64,000 nt of DNA from Saprospiraceae bacterium (GTDB lineage: Bacteria > Bacteroidota > Bacteroidia > Chitinophagales > Saprospiraceae), in contig JADJXD010000001.1 in assembly GCA_016715985.1 (NCBI GenBank), forward strand, positions 4,526,001-4,590,000, read 5' to 3'. A program made the position numbers and the translations under genes. Numbering within the stretch: the first letter of the stretch is position 1; each line of letters starts with the position of its first letter. This document shows positions 63,302 through 64,000 of this stretch, piece by piece. Under the pieces are notes generated by a model. It did no database searches, had not been told where the DNA came from, and saw only the letters and a program-made list of their open reading frames with translations.

Positions 63302-64000
63302 TCAATGCATTCTTCTCTTGATTAATTTTTCCAATTCTACTGCCCAAAAAACAATACTTGAAAGAGCAATGCAAAGAGCTAACTCAGCAAGTGACAAGGA
63401 TTGTGTCCTGAAAATATCCTGCAAAAATGGAGTGTAAATGACAGCAATCTGTAATACAAAAGTGCTAAATACTGCTCCGACTAATTGTTTGTTTCCGAAA
63501 ATACCCTGTTTGAAAATGGACTGCCGGTCACTACGAATAGCCATGACATGAGCCATTTGTGAAAAACTCAGGATGGTAAAAACCATGGTTTGCCAATTTG
63601 TATTCTCCTTATGAATTTCGTACCATTGAGTAGCAATACAAACAACGGCCATCAGTAATCCAACCCATAAAATATGTTTTCCTATACCGCCCGCAAAAAT
63701 ACTTTCATTGGTTTTTCTCGGAGGGCGTTTCAAAATATCTGCTTCAGCCGGTTCCGCTGCCAGGGCTAAACCAGGCAAACCATCAGTAACTAAATTTACC
63801 CATAAAATATGAATGGGCAAAAGTGGAATAGGCAGTCCTACAAGTGGAGCTAAAAAAATAGTCCATACTTCGCCGCTGTTGCAGGTCAGCGCATATTTGA
63901 TAAACTTCCTGATATTATCAAAAATTCTTCTTCCTTCACGTACAGCCCGAATGATGGTAGCAAAATTATCGTCCAGCAAAATCATATGTGCCGCTTCTTT
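63302..64000 (-). CDS. Cation-transporting P-type ATPase, C-terminal part
   Basis: Runs off the right edge; 232 residues are visible. AAHMILLDDNFATIIRAVREGRRIFDNIRKFIKYALTCN is the end of the P-domain and start of the M5 helix of P-type ATPases; LPIHILWVNLVTDGLPGLALAAEP is the M6 metal-site region (DGLP with Asn/Asp ligands) as in Ca2+-type (PMCA/PacL-like) pumps; the Cation_ATPase_C helices follow and end at VELEKLIKRRMH. The phosphorylation and ATP-binding domains are outside the window. Confidence 0.9.
   Translation of the reverse strand, partial: KEAAHMILLDDNFATIIRAVREGRRIFDNIRKFIKYALTCNSGEVWTIFLAPLVGLPIPLLPIHILWVNLVTDGLPGLALAAEPAEADILKRPPRKTNESIFAGGIGKHILWVGLLMAVVCIATQWYEIHKENTNWQTMVFTILSFSQMAHVMAIRSDRQSIFKQGIFGNKQLVGAVFSTFVLQIAVIYTPFLQDIFRTQSLSLAELALCIALSSIVFWAVELEKLIKRRMH

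Noticed and set aside
1..64000. CRISPR arrays, tRNA and rRNA genes
   Set aside because: I found no regularly spaced identical repeats, no T-loop-like GGTTCGANTCC context, and no rRNA-like segments. A tRNA search program was not available, so a divergent tRNA could have been missed.

Overview
The window reads as chromosomal DNA of a low-GC member of the Bacteroidota. Evidence: the -7 promoter element TAnnTTTG recurs before about twenty genes, there are two TonB-dependent/OMP receptors with carboxypeptidase-like plug extensions, a DUF1800/DUF1501 pair with a type IX secretion C-terminal domain, an ftsX-DUF3098-uppP-truB cluster, and lipoproteins with SC(S/D)K-type lipoboxes. The gene mix would fit a Saprospiraceae-like heterotroph, but the sequence alone does not fix the family. 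I saw no rRNA, tRNA or CRISPR array.

Layout. 1-0.5 kb: broken IS4-type transposase at the left edge. 0.6-6.4 kb: reverse-strand catabolic operon (methylmalonate-semialdehyde dehydrogenase, class III aminotransferase, NCS1 permease, dihydropyrimidinase) that would import a pyrimidine/hydantoin-type ring compound, open it and pass the beta-amino acid to acyl-CoA; the first (dehydrogenase) and third (ureidopropionase) pathway steps are not here. 7-14.7 kb: an OMP receptor, a 2-hydroxyacid dehydrogenase, proA-proB, a cytochrome oxidase subunit III and pyruvate dehydrogenase E1-beta. 14.7-18.1 kb: AT-rich accessory block (XRE regulator, Cys-rich lipoprotein, TlpA-like thiol-disulfide protein, secreted protein). 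18.5-25.3 kb: ftsX, DUF3098, uppP, truB, a TPR membrane protein, a DUF1460 protein and fabI. 26.2-29.6 kb: DUF1800 and DUF1501 secreted proteins. 29.8-31.6 kb: IS1182-like element. 32-34.9 kb: queA, DUF2795, cmk and a small membrane protein. 35-44.4 kb: AT-rich island of unknown small proteins, a complete IS66 element with an 8-bp target duplication, gene debris and three toxin-antitoxin loci, two with frameshifted toxins. 44.5-49.4 kb: two-gene NAD-linked formate dehydrogenase. 49.5-52.5 kb: metal-type TonB receptor plus lipoprotein under a perfect palindromic operator. 52.5-63 kb: three BRO-N/DinD-like paralogues, an orphan antitoxin, a beta-propeller lipoprotein, an S41 peptidase, a type IIG restriction-modification enzyme and an OMP, bracketed by inverted relatives of one short TTAA-ended repeat. 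63.1-64 kb: a carbonic-anhydrase-like tail and the C-terminus of a P-type ATPase running off the right edge.

The most unusual material is not protein coding. Several families of short structured repeats are present, including a TTAA-ended element that abuts stop codons and a 24-bp palindrome found as an exact insertion inside two different repeat families. All three insertion-sequence transposases and two of the toxins carry single-base length changes (mostly in homopolymers), while the housekeeping genes are intact.
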